DNA from: Candidatus Rhodoblastus alkanivorans
Lineage (GTDB): Bacteria > Pseudomonadota > Alphaproteobacteria > Rhizobiales > Beijerinckiaceae
Reading direction: 5' to 3'
DNA: 64,000 bases
Assembly: GCF_022760755.1 (NCBI RefSeq)
Contig: NZ_JAIVFP010000001.1
Span: 1,530,001 to 1,594,000 of the forward strand
Position 1 is the stretch's first letter, and each line of letters starts with the position of its first letter. The notes beneath the pieces are model-generated. The model had not been told where the DNA came from and searched no databases. It saw only the letters and a program-made list of their open reading frames with translations. Shown here in pieces: positions 17,933-27,662 of this stretch. A program made the position numbers and the translations under genes.

Positions 17933-18409
17933 TTACCCGCAAACCCAAACGTATCCGATGGGGCTTGCCCTCCAACAGGCGCCTACCCCATAGGCCCACC
18001 ACCGTCCGCGATAGAAGCGTCGTCCAGTGCCGTACCATACGCCGCCGTAATAGCGTCCGCCGACCCGATACGCCCTTCGGGCTCCGGCGCGATATGCCCC
18101 TCGGGCTCCGGCGCGATAGCCGCCGCGATAGCCAGGACGCGCGCCATATCCTGCCCGCATGCCGCCGCCGCGAACGCCATAACCGCGGTGCGCCACGCCA
18201 CCGCCGCGATGGAAGCCGCCAGCGCCGCCGTGGAAGCCTCCGCGTCCGCCGCCTCCGCCTCCGCGTCCGCCCCGCACCAGTTCCAATTGCGGCGCCGGGG
18301 TGGTGGCGCCTATGTCGGTAGCGGAGACCGGAAGGGCCAGGGCGGGATTGAAGTCCGCGAAAGCCAGCGCGAACGCGAAAGCATACGAAGCGAGCCGTTT
18401 CATGAGCAT
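17933..18409 (-). CDS. Small secreted Gly/Arg/Tyr-rich protein
   Basis: 158 residues. A signal peptide (MLMKRLASYAFAFALAFADFNPALAL) leads into a low-complexity body rich in Gly, Arg, Tyr and His (about residues 46-130), then an aromatic tail with two cysteines (YGVGACW and the final VWVCG). Such exported GRY-rich proteins are widespread in Hyphomicrobiales and have no known function; the Cys pair suggests a disulfide-closed end. GGAGG lies six bases before the ATG at 18409; a longer frame to 18568 is not supported. Confidence 0.75.
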   Translation of the reverse strand: MLMKRLASYAFAFALAFADFNPALALPVSATDIGATTPAPQLELVRGGRGGGGGGRGGFHGGAGGFHRGGGVAHRGYGVRGGGMRAGYGARPGYRGGYRAGARGAYRAGARRAYRVGGRYYGGVWYGTGRRFYRGRWWAYGVGACWRASPIGYVWVCG

Positions 18410-18653
18410 TTTGAGCCTCCCAATGTTGCTTCGTCTTAACAACTGAGCACGGCTGCGATTCGTTTCAATCGCCTGAGTTTTTTTGAAGTTTCGGCGTTTG
18501 CTGTCCGAGCCGCCGCCGTCGCAAAGCCAAGAAGTCGGGAGGCCGACAGCGCGCTGCCGGACTCTCATTTTTGTCCTATGCAGGTGACTAATTTTCAGGC
18601 GCGGCGAGTGAGTTCAAGAGTTTCACCTAGGCGCACGCGCGGTTCTTATTCGC

Positions 18654-18800
18654 TCAGGTCTTCTTTTTGAACAGATTATCTACTGGGTCTTCTTTTCCCT
18701 GTGATTTCTGATAGGCGGATGGAAATCGTTTGTTGGCGTGAGCTTGATCCGCCTTCGGCTTTTTGGCCTCTTTATTTCCTCTGACTTGACCCTTAGCCAT
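18654..18800 (-). CDS. Small basic protein of 48 residues, conserved-type
   Basis: A short frame not obvious at usual length cut-offs. It reads MAKGQVRGNKEAKKPK and ends LFKKKT, with about a third Lys/Arg residues and no hydrophobic segment. GGGAGGG stands four bases before the ATG, which is strong support for translation. Very similar short Lys-rich proteins are common in Hyphomicrobiales. It may bind nucleic acid or simply be disordered; function unknown. Confidence 0.75.
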   Translation of the reverse strand: MAKGQVRGNKEAKKPKADQAHANKRFPSAYQKSQGKEDPVDNLFKKKT

Positions 18801-18897
18801 CGTTCCCTCCCATTGTCACGCTTTGTGCGACAGGCGCCCTGATCGCTGCCGTTGCGACATGCTGGCGGAGCGCATTTTGCCGATATTCGTGCCTGCC

Positions 18898-19428
18898 CTA
18901 ACTCGAAATGGTGATTATAAGGCGTTGGTCACAGCCCACGCTCTCCCAAAAAAGCGCGATTTCGTCAGTCATGCATGAACACAATCCCGCGTTCGCGACA
19001 GCAGAGGTGGGCGCGCCGCTCTTTGGGCTCTTCGCGTCCCAGAGCCGCAAGGCTTCGCGAAAAAAATGCAGGTCCGCCTGCTGACGGCCGATGATCCGTT
19101 CGAGTTCGGCGATCCGGGCTTGTGCGCGGCCCAACTCGTCCATCGGTTTCGCTTCGACGTCGGGCGGAGCTGAGGACGACGCGGCGTCGGACGAGGCGGC
19201 GCCCGGCGTCGAAGCCGACTTCCGCTTGCGGTCCGGCTTCGGGCCTCGCTTCTGGTTCAATCCGGCGGCCCCCAGCGTGCGATACGCCGCACGCCATTCA
19301 TATATCGACTTGCGAAGAACGCCGATCTCCTTCGCAACCGCAGAAAGTCGTTCTCCAGCCTCGACCCGCTGAACAATCTGGACCTTTAATTCCGTCGAAA
19401 GACGGCTTTGAACTCGGTCTGACACCAT
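18898..19428 (-). pseudogene. Transposase OrfA-like protein, probably run-on after truncation
   Basis: 176 codons. Residues 10-60 form a helix-turn-helix of the transposase type (LKVQIVQRVEAGERLSAVAK, then RKSIYEWRAAYRTLG), followed by a basic linker and a leucine-zipper-like helix (RAQARIAELERIIGRQQADL then HFFREALRL), the layout of IS3-family OrfA. The last 35 residues (from about VANAGLCSCMTDE) do not look like OrfA and probably read into flanking DNA. AGGAGG precedes the ATG. Without OrfB it cannot transpose. Confidence 0.7.
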
Positions 19429-19488
19429 GACCTCCTCTGGAGGCGTGTCACCGAATTATCTCGTGTCCCACTTTTGGGGGCCACTCCA
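18898..19488 (-). mobile_element. Insertion-sequence remnant (one end plus first transposase ORF)
   Basis: On the minus strand the element begins at 19488 with TGGAGTGGCCCCCAAAAGTG, a typical IS terminal sequence, followed after 60 bp by an IS3-like OrfA gene. No second transposase ORF and no matching right end follow before 18898, so the element is truncated. Sequence just outside (19490-19620) also contains short repeats and may be older IS debris. Confidence 0.7.
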
Positions 19489-19660
19489 GTATCATGTCAC
19501 CTTAACTGCATGCCACCGTAACTGTGGGCTCATCGATCGAGCAATGAATGCTCGACGGCCCTTGCTGCGGCGCTTGCAGTTAACGGCAACTCTGACACCA
19601 ATGCGATCGATTTGCCCGAAATGATCCAATCACTCGGACCAACCGTATACTTGCTGTTGG
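19489..19660. other. Gap between IS end and fasciclin gene
   Basis: No gene seen. It contains a GAGCA-ATGAA-TGCTC hairpin (around 19551-19565) and short inverted copies of an AGTTAAGG-like word, possibly remains of another element. Confidence 0.4.
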
Positions 19661-19678
19661 ATGACAAAGGAGGAAGTC

Positions 19679-20173
19679 ATGTCACTATCGGCAAGCAAGA
19701 TCTTCGCGACCTTGGCCGGCGCCTTGGCGCTCGGTTTCGTCGCAATACAAGGACCTGCAAAAGCCGCAGATATTGTTGACACGGCCGCATCGGCGGGCTC
19801 ATTCAATACTCTGGTCACGGCTGTGAAGGCGGCCGGCCTGGTGGACACCCTCAAATCGCCAGGGCCATTCACGGTTTTCGCGCCGACGGATGAAGCCTTC
19901 AAGAAACTCCCGAAAGGCACTGTCGAGAGCCTGCTCAAGCCAGAGAACAAGGCTAAACTCGTGAAGATCCTTACCTATCACGTTGTGCGTGGCAAGATTC
20001 CCTCAAGCGAGGTTGTCGGCAAACGTCCCTCCGTGAAGACCGTCGAAGGACAAAAGTTGCATATCGACGGGCGCCACGGCGTGAAAGTCAACCGCGCGCA
20101 TGTCGTCAAGGCGGATGTTGAAGCCGACAACGGCGTGATCCACGCGATCGACAAGGTGCTGATTCCGCGATGA
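19679..20173 (+). CDS. Secreted fasciclin (FAS1) domain protein
   Basis: 164 residues: a signal peptide (to about residue 30, ending GPAKAAD) and one complete FAS1 domain with both conserved boxes, [19 protein letters not shown] and [15 protein letters not shown], and the central YHVV motif. FAS1 proteins are cell-surface or periplasmic adhesion or binding proteins. The ATG at 19679 follows AAAGGAGG; the ATG at 19661 has no such site. It lies directly beyond the IS remnant. Confidence 0.93.
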   Translation: MSLSASKIFATLAGALALGFVAIQGPAKAADIVDTAASAGSFNTLVTAVKAAGLVDTLKSPGPFTVFAPTDEAFKKLPKGTVESLLKPENKAKLVKILTYHVVRGKIPSSEVVGKRPSVKTVEGQKLHIDGRHGVKVNRAHVVKADVEADNGVIHAIDKVLIPR

Positions 20174-20364
20174 AACGATCTTGCGGTCGGTCCCGGCGCA
20201 ACGTTCTCGACAAAGCCGAGATCGACCGCTGTGCGGTGGTTGCGACATGATAGGCATTCCCCAAATCAAAAAGAGGCAGAACCGACTGATCAGGGGTTTG
20301 CAGAGGATTGACATACGTCCCGCGAGCGGCAGCTGGGGACCGACCGCCTACCGTGGTGACCAGA

Positions 20365-21201
20365 TCAGCGCGATCCAGCGGCGCCCAGCTGGGCGAAATG
20401 CGCGTGAACCGCTGGCGCGGCGCTGATTTCGAGGGCGAATTTTTCCTTGATGGCGCGGTCAAAATCGCCATAGCCCTTGGCCGGAAGCAGAAAGGCGCCG
20501 GCGCCGCCGATCACATATTTGCGATACCAGGGCTCCAGAATCTTGGGCGCGAAAGTGCGCGGCTGAAACGGCCGGCCGGGCGCACGGAAGGCCCCGCCTC
20601 CGAGCGGCTCATTGGGGTCGCCTTCATTGATGGGCAGACCGTTGATCGTCATGCCGGTCGCCGTGAGCGCGTCGCGCATGCGCGCGGTCGCGGGGTCCTC
20701 GTCGCAATTGTCGACGCCGTCGCCGGAAACGTCCATCACCACGCGTTCCGCCTTCACGGGCAAGGTCGGCAGAATCAGGTCGGAAACGTAGCGCATCATA
20801 TGCGCGACGCAGGTAAATTCGCCCGCCGGACGCTGCGTTCGCCGCACGCGCGCCGCGACGGCGAAAGCGTCGTCGCGCGAGGCGATGCGCGTCCACGGAA
20901 TGGCCGTCGCAACTCGTTCCGACCATTCGACCATGGTGAACATCATGCTGGCCCGAGGTCCGCTCAGCATGGCGGCGATGACCTCGGGGTCCTCAAGCGC
21001 CTTGGCGATGCCGTCCATCTGAAGCGCGAAGCGGCCCTGGTCGACCGAGCCCGACACATCGACGGAGACGATCAGCGCGGTATCGACCGGCGCCGCGCCG
21101 GGCGCGTCCTTGTCGGCGCTTCGGGCCGCCGCATGGCCCACTCCTTGGCCCGCCGCGATCAAAATCATGCCGGCAAGCAGAAGGCGGAAAATCGGCGGCA
21201 A
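20365..21201 (-). CDS. DUF1194 protein with von Willebrand factor A fold
   Basis: 278 residues from a TTG start preceded by GAGGAGA; the frame is open to 21585 but the extra 128 residues look non-coding. A hydrophobic signal segment (PPIFRLLLAGMILIAAG) is followed by a vWFA domain with the metal-site motif DVSGSVD and the second motif DVSGDGVDNCDED. Members are predicted periplasmic metal-dependent adhesion-fold proteins with no known partner. An alternative ATG start is at 21168. Neighbouring genes give no hint of function. Confidence 0.85.
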   Translation of the reverse strand: MPPIFRLLLAGMILIAAGQGVGHAAARSADKDAPGAAPVDTALIVSVDVSGSVDQGRFALQMDGIAKALEDPEVIAAMLSGPRASMMFTMVEWSERVATAIPWTRIASRDDAFAVAARVRRTQRPAGEFTCVAHMMRYVSDLILPTLPVKAERVVMDVSGDGVDNCDEDPATARMRDALTATGMTINGLPINEGDPNEPLGGGAFRAPGRPFQPRTFAPKILEPWYRKYVIGGAGAFLLPAKGYGDFDRAIKEKFALEISAAPAVHAHFAQLGAAGSR

Positions 21202-21866
21202 GGAAATCTCCTCGGAACCAAAGGGGAAATCGTCCGGCTGGGCGGGAGCGACGGCGGATCCAATATGTGCCGACGCGCCCTTTCCCGCAACTTCGGGAAC
21301 GATGGCGCCAGGGCCGCGTCCGCCGACGCGGCGGAGATTTTCCGGGGAGCCGCCGTTACGGAGCGGCGATCGGAATTCGTCAATTGCGGCGGGCGTCAAT
21401 CCGGCCGGCGGAATCGGCCGGTCCGGGCTAAGACGTTGGCGTCGTCGCGCCGGCAAGGCTTCCGCGCTGCGCATAATTTCAATCTGTGGTTGTAAAACCA
21501 TGTGTAAAACCGATGAAAAAGCGCGCGATTTTTGCAAATTCCGACCATTTTCATGCAAAAACGCATCGATTTCCACCAACTGCAACCATCCAGTTGTATG
21601 CGCGCCGCCCGCCGCAAACGGTTATGCAGCGCGCCAAAGCTGGTCGAGCGCGCGGATTTTTTACCTTGCCCGTCACGAGAAACTATCGCGTCAGAACAAA
21701 AAGTTATGGGAAGACTCGCTTCTGGTCGCCCAAAAGCGACCGCGGCGCGGCGGTTTATCGCGGACGTTTCACATGAAACAAAGCAGGAACAAAATCCGCG
21801 GCGCGAACCGGATTTTTCCTGTCGAATCGATTTCCACCCCCGCCGAACGGCGACAGCGACGGGCCT
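21202..21866. other. 665-bp gap with inverted repeats
   Basis: Frames here have no domain-like translation. Around 21487-21511 there is a TGGTT-GTAA-AACCA palindrome and two copies of TGTAAAACC twelve bases apart; at 21577-21596 CAACTG and CAGTTG are inverted around eight bases. These may be operator sites for the leftward DUF1194 gene. Confidence 0.4.
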
Positions 21867-22508
21867 TCACATCAGCCACGAAAATCCGCGCCGCACAAAG
21901 GCCGCGCCATCCTTTTCGGCGCAATCGCCGTGGGCGATGACGACCTTCTCAATCGGCCAGTCGAGAATGCGCCTGAGCGATTCCCGCGCGAGGCGGCGGC
22001 GCAGGAAGGAGGCGCGCCATTCGCGCGGGGCGCCGAAATTCGGCGCGACAATGCCGTCGAGCCGCGCCACGAAGCCGCGCCATCTCTTGAACCAGCCGGG
22101 CGGGAAATTCTCGATCAGATCAGCGAAAATCGCGGTTTTGCTGGCGCGATGGAAAAACACCGCTTCCGTCATGACAAAACTGCCGCGCAAAAAAACCTGG
22201 TCGATGTCGGCGGCCCACAGCGGGTCCGGCGCGTCGCCAAGTTCGGCGTCAAAGGCGAGGACCTTGCGCCGTCCCTTGAGCCCCGGCGAGGCGAACAGGC
22301 GCGCCGCGGGAAAAGCCGCCTTCCACTCGCCGAGATAAAGGTGGTGGAGCAGATTGGGCGAAACCAGGCAGGCGACCGGGCCAAGGGACTCGACCTGCGC
22401 TTTCAATGCCGTGGTCAGTTCGATTGGCGACCACACGAACAGGCGGCCGTCGGCGAGCCGGATCGCGACCATGCGCGTCGGGTAATGAAAGCCGCCAATG
22501 AATGGCAC
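21867..22508 (-). CDS. DUF4336 domain protein
   Basis: 213 residues covering the whole DUF4336 family, which is related to the metallo-beta-lactamase fold: MVAIRLADGRLFVWSPIEL, SPNLLHHLYLGEW, and HGD near the C-terminus (KVVIAHGDC). The usual zinc motif HxHxDH is reduced to the HH of NLLHH, so hydrolytic activity is doubtful. No function has been assigned. It is divergent from the DUF1007/NicO pair. Confidence 0.88.
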   Translation of the reverse strand: MPFIGGFHYPTRMVAIRLADGRLFVWSPIELTTALKAQVESLGPVACLVSPNLLHHLYLGEWKAAFPAARLFASPGLKGRRKVLAFDAELGDAPDPLWAADIDQVFLRGSFVMTEAVFFHRASKTAIFADLIENFPPGWFKRWRGFVARLDGIVAPNFGAPREWRASFLRRRLARESLRRILDWPIEKVVIAHGDCAEKDGAAFVRRGFSWLM

Positions 22509-22663
22509 GACGGGACCCTCGCCGACCTAAAGATTTGGCGCGAATTCGCTAAGAGGAGCTCTCATCCCGTCATCGCCTCCGCGTCACAATGCCGCCCGCC
22601 TCGTTTTCGCCAGACTTGCGGGTTTGGAGTAGGACAAGCGCGCAGGTCCGCCGGAGCGATTCT

Positions 22664-23320
22664 TTGATAGATAAGCAAAAAGTTTTGACGGGGGCATGGC
22701 TGTTTCTGGCGGTTATGGTCTCGTCATCGGCTCCGGCTTCAGCCCATCCCCATGTCTGGGTCACCGCCCGCGAGCAAATCCTGTTCGGGCCGGGCGGCAA
22801 GATCGTCGGCTTCCGCCATGTCTGGACCTTCGACGAAATGTATTCCGCCTTCGCGACCCAGGGCCTGGGCAAGAACGGCAGGCCGCCGACCAGGGAGGAA
22901 CTCGCGCCTCTCGCCAAGACCAATGTCGAATCTCTGAAGGATTTCGAATATTTCACCGTCGCCAAAACCGGTCCAGCCTATCACAAATTCGGCCCGCCCA
23001 AGGATTACGAGCTGACCGCCGACGCCAAGAAGATTGTGACCCTGAGCTTCACCTTGCCGCTCAAGGAGCCGGTTTCGGCGAAAAAGCCTTTCGTCTTCAT
23101 GGTTTACGACCCGACCTATTTCGTCGATTTCGAACTGGCCAAGGACAATCCGGTCACCATGAAGGACGCGCCGTCCGGCTGTTCGCTGACCACGATGCGG
23201 CCGGACCCGCTCACCGAAACCGACACCAAAAAGCTCAATGAGAGCTTCTTTTCCGGTCTCTCGCCGGGAACCGATTTCGGCGTCAAGCTGGCGACGCGCT
23301 CGATTGTGGCCTGCCCATGA
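22664..23320 (+). CDS. DUF1007 family periplasmic protein
   Basis: About 218 residues: signal peptide followed by AHPHVWVTAREQILF, the hallmark of DUF1007, and conserved YDPTYFVDF. The mature N-terminus begins with a potential metal-binding HPH. DUF1007 genes regularly pair with NicO permeases and zinc or nickel regulons, so a role as periplasmic partner for metal transport is likely. The TTG at 22664 with GGAG upstream is preferred; an ATG at 22589 would give a 29-residue basic extension. The stop overlaps the next start as ATGA. Confidence 0.88.
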   Translation: MIDKQKVLTGAWLFLAVMVSSSAPASAHPHVWVTAREQILFGPGGKIVGFRHVWTFDEMYSAFATQGLGKNGRPPTREELAPLAKTNVESLKDFEYFTVAKTGPAYHKFGPPKDYELTADAKKIVTLSFTLPLKEPVSAKKPFVFMVYDPTYFVDFELAKDNPVTMKDAPSGCSLTTMRPDPLTETDTKKLNESFFSGLSPGTDFGVKLATRSIVACP

Positions 23321-24321
23321 AGCGGATCGGACTCTCCCTCTTCCTGCTGGCGCTGTTCTGCGGCCAGGCCGCCGCGCAATTCGCCCATTTCGGGCGCGGC
23401 AATCCGTTCTCGCTCGGCGTCAACGAAGGCTCGGTCGGCGAGGTCGGCCGGGTCGGCCTGTGGCTGCTGGAGGAGCAGGCGCGCTTTTTCAACGCCCTGC
23501 GGCTGGCGGTGGAGGCGGCGCAGGCCAATCCTTGGGCGGTCTTTTGGCTTGCCGCGGTCTCCTTCGCCTACGGGATATTTCACGCCGCCGGACCCGGCCA
23601 TGGCAAGGCGGTGATCACGAGCTATATGCTCGCCAATGAAAGGGCCTTGCGGCGCGGCGTGGTCCTCGCCGGTCTGGCTGCTCTGCTGCAGGCGGTGGTC
23701 GCCATCGCCATCGTCGGGATCGCCTCGATCATCCTGGGCGCGACGGCGCGCAAGATGATCGCGACGACCCATGCCGTCGAGGTCGCGTCCTATGTCTTCA
23801 TCGCCGCCCTCGGGCTCTGGCTGGTGTGGCGCAAGGGCGGAAGCCTCTATGCCGCCCTGCGCGCGCCGCCGCTTCCCGTCGCGACCCGTTTTCGCTGCGA
23901 GTCCGGAGCGGAGGAGGGCGCGCGGCAGGGGCTGCACGGCCAGGATTGCGCCTGTATCGCGCCCGACCCGAGCCAGCTCGGCGACGGCTTTTCCTGGCGT
24001 CAGGGCGTCATGACGGTGGTCGCCGCCGGATCGCGTCCCTGTTCCGGCGCGCTTCTGGTGCTCGTCTTCGCCGCCGCGCAGAGCGTGTTCATGATCGGGG
24101 TGTGGGCGACCTTCGCCATGGCGGTGGGCACGGCGCTGACCACGGCCGGGCTTGCCGGCGGCGCCGTCCTGTTCAAGGGCGCGGCGCGCGCAATGCTCGG
24201 AGCCCGGCGCCGGCGCGCCGAAATTTTCGGCCGGCTGCTCGAGGTCGGCGCGGCCTGCGTCGTCCTCGCCGTCGGGGTCGTGATGCTCGCGGGCGTCATT
24301 GCGACGGGCGGCGCGATTTAA
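23317..24321 (+). CDS. Nickel/cobalt exporter-like NicO family permease
   Basis: 334 residues with a signal-like first helix and about six further membrane helices. The NicO signature HAAGPGHGKAVITSY and the second half motif AAGSRPCSGALLVLVFA are intact. A Cys/His-containing loop (CESGAEEGARQGLHGQDCAC, residues about 190-210) lies between the halves and may bind metal. RcnA-like members export Ni or Co; DUF1007-linked members may handle other metals. It overlaps the DUF1007 stop by four bases, so the two are translationally coupled. Confidence 0.92.
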   Translation: MKRIGLSLFLLALFCGQAAAQFAHFGRGNPFSLGVNEGSVGEVGRVGLWLLEEQARFFNALRLAVEAAQANPWAVFWLAAVSFAYGIFHAAGPGHGKAVITSYMLANERALRRGVVLAGLAALLQAVVAIAIVGIASIILGATARKMIATTHAVEVASYVFIAALGLWLVWRKGGSLYAALRAPPLPVATRFRCESGAEEGARQGLHGQDCACIAPDPSQLGDGFSWRQGVMTVVAAGSRPCSGALLVLVFAAAQSVFMIGVWATFAMAVGTALTTAGLAGGAVLFKGAARAMLGARRRRAEIFGRLLEVGAACVVLAVGVVMLAGVIATGGAI

Positions 24322-24413
24322 TCCTGGCCTTAAACGCGGGAGCCATCGCCCGCAAATTCAGGCGCGTTTCATAATTTGCGCCTATAATGGCTGGCGTATT
24401 TCAGGGGGGCGTC

Positions 24414-25442
24414 ATGTTGGATATCGTCGGCTCCAGCGGTGAAAAACGCGCGCGCGACGTCATGACCAGTCCGGTGTCCGGAGTCGGCCCTGACGAATCG
24501 GCGCGCGCGGCGGCCGAGACGATGCTGCGCCTCGGCGTCAGCGGCCTGCCGGTGCTAGACCCGCAGGGGCGCCCGCTGGGCGTGGTCAGCGAAGGCGATT
24601 TCCGCTTCGCCGATTCCGCCATGCATAAGAAACTGCGCGAAGATTGGGTGAACCTGCTGGCCGGCGGCCAGGACATGGCCGCGAATTATCTCGACGCGCT
24701 GGAGCGCGAGGCCGACAAAGTGCGCCAGATCATGGCCAAGCCGGCTCTCTGCGTCGATGAGGACGCCAGCGTCGCGGACGTCGCCGATCTGATGAGCGCC
24801 CATCGGGTGAAGCGCATTTTTGTCCTGCGCGACGGGATCGTGGTCGGAGTCGTCACCCGCGCCGACCTGTTGCGTTTATTCGCCCCCGAGGAGCGCCCGC
24901 AGGCGCGCCCGGTGACGCCCGAGGTCTTCGACGCCGCGCGCCAGCGGGCCCAGGCCAGGCTGAAGAAGCTGAAAGCCGAGAAGGCGCCGCCGCCCGAGCC
25001 GGAAATCCCGGCGGGCGGCGTCACGGCGGCGGAGCTGAAGGCGATGGTGGGCGAGTTCGAGCGCGCCAAGGCGCAGGTGCAGCACGACGCGATCCGCCAG
25101 GCGCATGAAAAGCGCGGCGAACTGGTGAAGGAATTATTGACCGCGCGCTATGACGACAAGGAGATGGCTCAGCTCATGATGCTGGCGCGCGAGGCGGCGC
25201 GGCGCGGCGAAACCGGCGTCGTGGCCCTGACCTTCCCGGCCGCGCTCTGCGACGACGGCGGCCGCGCCATCAACCTGCCCGATCGCGACTGGCCGGCGAG
25301 CCTGCGCGGCAAGGCGGCGGATTTCTTTCTGCGCTGGGATAAGGAATTGCGGCCTTTGGGTTTCGCCCTTTCGGCGCGCATCGCGAATTTCCCTGACGGC
25401 TTTCCCGGCGACGCCGAATTGACTCTGGTCTGGGGAAGCTGA
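24414..25442 (+). CDS. Two-CBS-domain protein with uncharacterised C-terminal domain
   Basis: 342 residues. A CBS pair occupies roughly residues 10-165 ([50 protein letters not shown]), usually a sensor of adenine nucleotides. An Ala/Lys/Pro linker leads to a C-terminal domain homologous to the protein encoded at 5091-5567: FPxxLCxDxGRAIN, DWP, PLG, PGD. GGGGGG precedes the ATG at 24414; an ATG at 24387 is possible. The fusion suggests that the unknown domain is controlled by nucleotide state. Confidence 0.88.
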   Translation: MLDIVGSSGEKRARDVMTSPVSGVGPDESARAAAETMLRLGVSGLPVLDPQGRPLGVVSEGDFRFADSAMHKKLREDWVNLLAGGQDMAANYLDALEREADKVRQIMAKPALCVDEDASVADVADLMSAHRVKRIFVLRDGIVVGVVTRADLLRLFAPEERPQARPVTPEVFDAARQRAQARLKKLKAEKAPPPEPEIPAGGVTAAELKAMVGEFERAKAQVQHDAIRQAHEKRGELVKELLTARYDDKEMAQLMMLAREAARRGETGVVALTFPAALCDDGGRAINLPDRDWPASLRGKAADFFLRWDKELRPLGFALSARIANFPDGFPGDAELTLVWGS

Positions 25443-25500
25443 GAAAAATCCTTGCGCTCGCCATGGCGGGGCGTTGAATGGGCGCGAGGAGAGCGCCCCG

Positions 25501-26868
25501 ATGAATGTGAGCGAAGCCGTCCCGTCGTCCCTGCCGGTCAATATGAGCGACGCGGCCGAGCCGCCCGGGAAAAAGCCGCTCTATCGCCAGCTCTATGTCC
25601 AGGTCCTGTTCGCCATTTTGCTCGGCGTCGTGGTTGGCGTGGCCTTCCCGAAATTTGCGACGGAGCCGGGGGTCAAGGCTCTGGGCGACGGCTTCATCAA
25701 GCTGATCAAGATGGTGATAGCGCCGATCATCTTCTGCACTGTCTCGACCGGCATCGCTCATATCCAGGACGCCAGGAAGGTCGGGCGGGTCGGCGTCAAG
25801 GCTCTGGTCTATTTCGAGGTCGTCTCGACCTTCGCGCTCGTCATCGGCCTCGTCATCGGCAATGTCGTACAGCCGGGCGCGGGCTTCGGCGGCCATGCCG
25901 ACGCCGCGGCGGTCGTCAAATACGCCAATTCGTCGGCGCATCGCTCGACCGTCGAATTCCTGCTCGACATCATTCCCGATTCGGTCGTCGGCGCCTTCGC
26001 CAAAGGCGATATTCTCCAGGTTCTGCTGTTCTCGATTCTGATGGGCTTCGCCATGATGGCGATGGGGGAGCGCAGCGCGCCCCTGCGCCGCCTGATCGAC
26101 GATGTGGCCCATGCGGTGTTCGGCGTCATCGGCATCGTCATGCGCGCCGCGCCTTTCGGCGCCTTCGGCGCCATGGCTTATACGGTCGGCAAATTTGGCC
26201 CGACCGTGCTCGGCAGCCTGCTCGGCCTGATCGCGACCTTTTATTTCGCCTCGGCGGTTTTCATCTTCGTCGTTCTCGGCCTGATTGCACGGGCGGTCGG
26301 CTTCAACATTTTCAAATTCCTCGTCTATATCAAGGACGAGCTGCTGATCGTGCTCGGCACGTCGTCCTCCGAGAGCGCGCTGCCGCAATTGATGGCCAAG
26401 CTCGAAAAGCTCGGCTGCTCGCGATCGGTGGTCGGTCTGGTCGTGCCGACCGGCTATTCGTTCAATCTCGACGGCACCAATATCTATATGACGCTGGCGA
26501 CCCTGTTCATCGCCCAGGCGCTGAACATTCCCCTCGACCTCAAACACCAGCTCATCATCGTCGTCGTCGCCATGCTGACCTCCAAGGGGGCCTCGGGCGT
26601 CACCGGCGCCGGCTTCATCACCCTCGCGGCGACGCTCGCCGCCGTCGACCCGCGCCTTGTGCCCGGCATGGCCATCGTGTTCAGCATCGACAAATTCATG
26701 AGCGAAAATCGCGCGTTGACCAATATCATCGGCAATGGCGTGGCGACCGTGGCAGTCTCGGCCTGGGAGGGCGAACTCGATCGCGCCAGGCTCAATGCCG
26801 CGCTCTCGGGCGCGTCCGATTCGGAAGACATTCTGAAAGAAGCGGAGCGGGAGGAATTCGCCGGATGA
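25501..26868 (+). CDS. dctA: C4-dicarboxylate:cation symporter
   Basis: Inner-membrane uptake of succinate, fumarate and malate. 455 residues of the DAACS family: [16 protein letters not shown] at the first helix, the serine-rich reentrant loop [14 protein letters not shown], the ion-site motif [18 protein letters not shown], and [12 protein letters not shown], then NALTNIIGN-type C-terminal helix. The ATG at 25501 follows GAGGAGAG. The dctBD sensor pair that often regulates it is not in view. Confidence 0.95.
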   Translation: MNVSEAVPSSLPVNMSDAAEPPGKKPLYRQLYVQVLFAILLGVVVGVAFPKFATEPGVKALGDGFIKLIKMVIAPIIFCTVSTGIAHIQDARKVGRVGVKALVYFEVVSTFALVIGLVIGNVVQPGAGFGGHADAAAVVKYANSSAHRSTVEFLLDIIPDSVVGAFAKGDILQVLLFSILMGFAMMAMGERSAPLRRLIDDVAHAVFGVIGIVMRAAPFGAFGAMAYTVGKFGPTVLGSLLGLIATFYFASAVFIFVVLGLIARAVGFNIFKFLVYIKDELLIVLGTSSSESALPQLMAKLEKLGCSRSVVGLVVPTGYSFNLDGTNIYMTLATLFIAQALNIPLDLKHQLIIVVVAMLTSKGASGVTGAGFITLAATLAAVDPRLVPGMAIVFSIDKFMSENRALTNIIGNGVATVAVSAWEGELDRARLNAALSGASDSEDILKEAEREEFAG

Positions 26869-26980
26869 TTTTTCGTCCTTCGACTTCGGCGCGCCGAGGC
26901 CATTTCCGCCCCGCGCCTTTTTCCTCGACAAGGGAAGCCTCGTAGCGGTTAAATCGCGCCGCTGGAACGGGGCAGGTGAC

Positions 26981-27649
26981 ATGACGGAAAAGGATTGGAC
27001 GGCGGTTGACGCCTATATTATCGAAAAACTGTCGCCGCCCGACGCGGCGCTCGACGGGGCGCTGAAGCGCAATCGCGACGCGGGCCTGCCGTCGATCGAC
27101 GTTTCCCCGGCGCAGGGCAAGCTGCTTCATTTGCTCGCGCGGCTCGCTGGCGCCCGCAGGATTCTCGAAATCGGCACGCTCGGCGGCTATTCCACCATCT
27201 GGCTCGCCCGCGCCCTGCCGGATGACGGCAAGATCGTCACGCTCGAATATTCGCCCGCCCATGCGGCGGTGGCCCGCGAGAATATTCAGGCCGCGGGGCA
27301 GGGAGCGAAACTCGACCTGCGCGTCGGCCCTGCTTTGGAGTCCCTGCCTTTGCTTGAAAAGGAGGGCGCGGTTTTTGATTTCGTCTTTATCGACGCCGAC
27401 AAACGCAACAATCCCGACTATCTGCAATGGGCGCTTCGCCTCGCCCGGGTCGGGGCGGCCATCGTCGTCGACAATGTGGTGCGCGAGGGCAGGGTGCTCG
27501 ATGCGGCGAGCGACGATCTCGACATCGTCGGCACGCGAAAATTCTTCGATCAGGCCGGCGCCGAGAAAAAATTGACCGCCACCGCAATCCAGACCGTCGG
27601 CGCCAAGGGCTGGGACGGTTTTGCGATCGGCCTGGTCGAAAAGGCCTGA
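26981..27649 (+). CDS. O-methyltransferase, caffeoyl-CoA OMT family
   Basis: 222-residue SAM-dependent methyltransferase. The SAM loop is ILEIGTLGGYSTIWLARAL, followed by VTLEYSP, and the divalent-metal site motif FIDADKRNNPDY with the later VVDNV. Bacterial members methylate catechol-type or similar small acceptors; the substrate is unknown. GGCAGGTGAC precedes the start. It converges with the PedF-type cytochrome gene over a shared hairpin. Confidence 0.92.
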   Translation: MTEKDWTAVDAYIIEKLSPPDAALDGALKRNRDAGLPSIDVSPAQGKLLHLLARLAGARRILEIGTLGGYSTIWLARALPDDGKIVTLEYSPAHAAVARENIQAAGQGAKLDLRVGPALESLPLLEKEGAVFDFVFIDADKRNNPDYLQWALRLARVGAAIVVDNVVREGRVLDAASDDLDIVGTRKFFDQAGAEKKLTATAIQTVGAKGWDGFAIGLVEKA

Positions 27650-27662
27650 TGAACCCGCGGAA

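Noticed and set aside
21202-21585. N-terminal extension of the DUF1194 protein
   Set aside because: The extra 128 residues have no signal peptide or domain, while a TTG with a strong ribosome site gives a normal exported protein.
21532-22338. 268-codon plus-strand frame over the DUF4336 gene
   Set aside because: Overlaps a recognised family on the other strand and encodes an Arg/Pro-rich sequence with no features.
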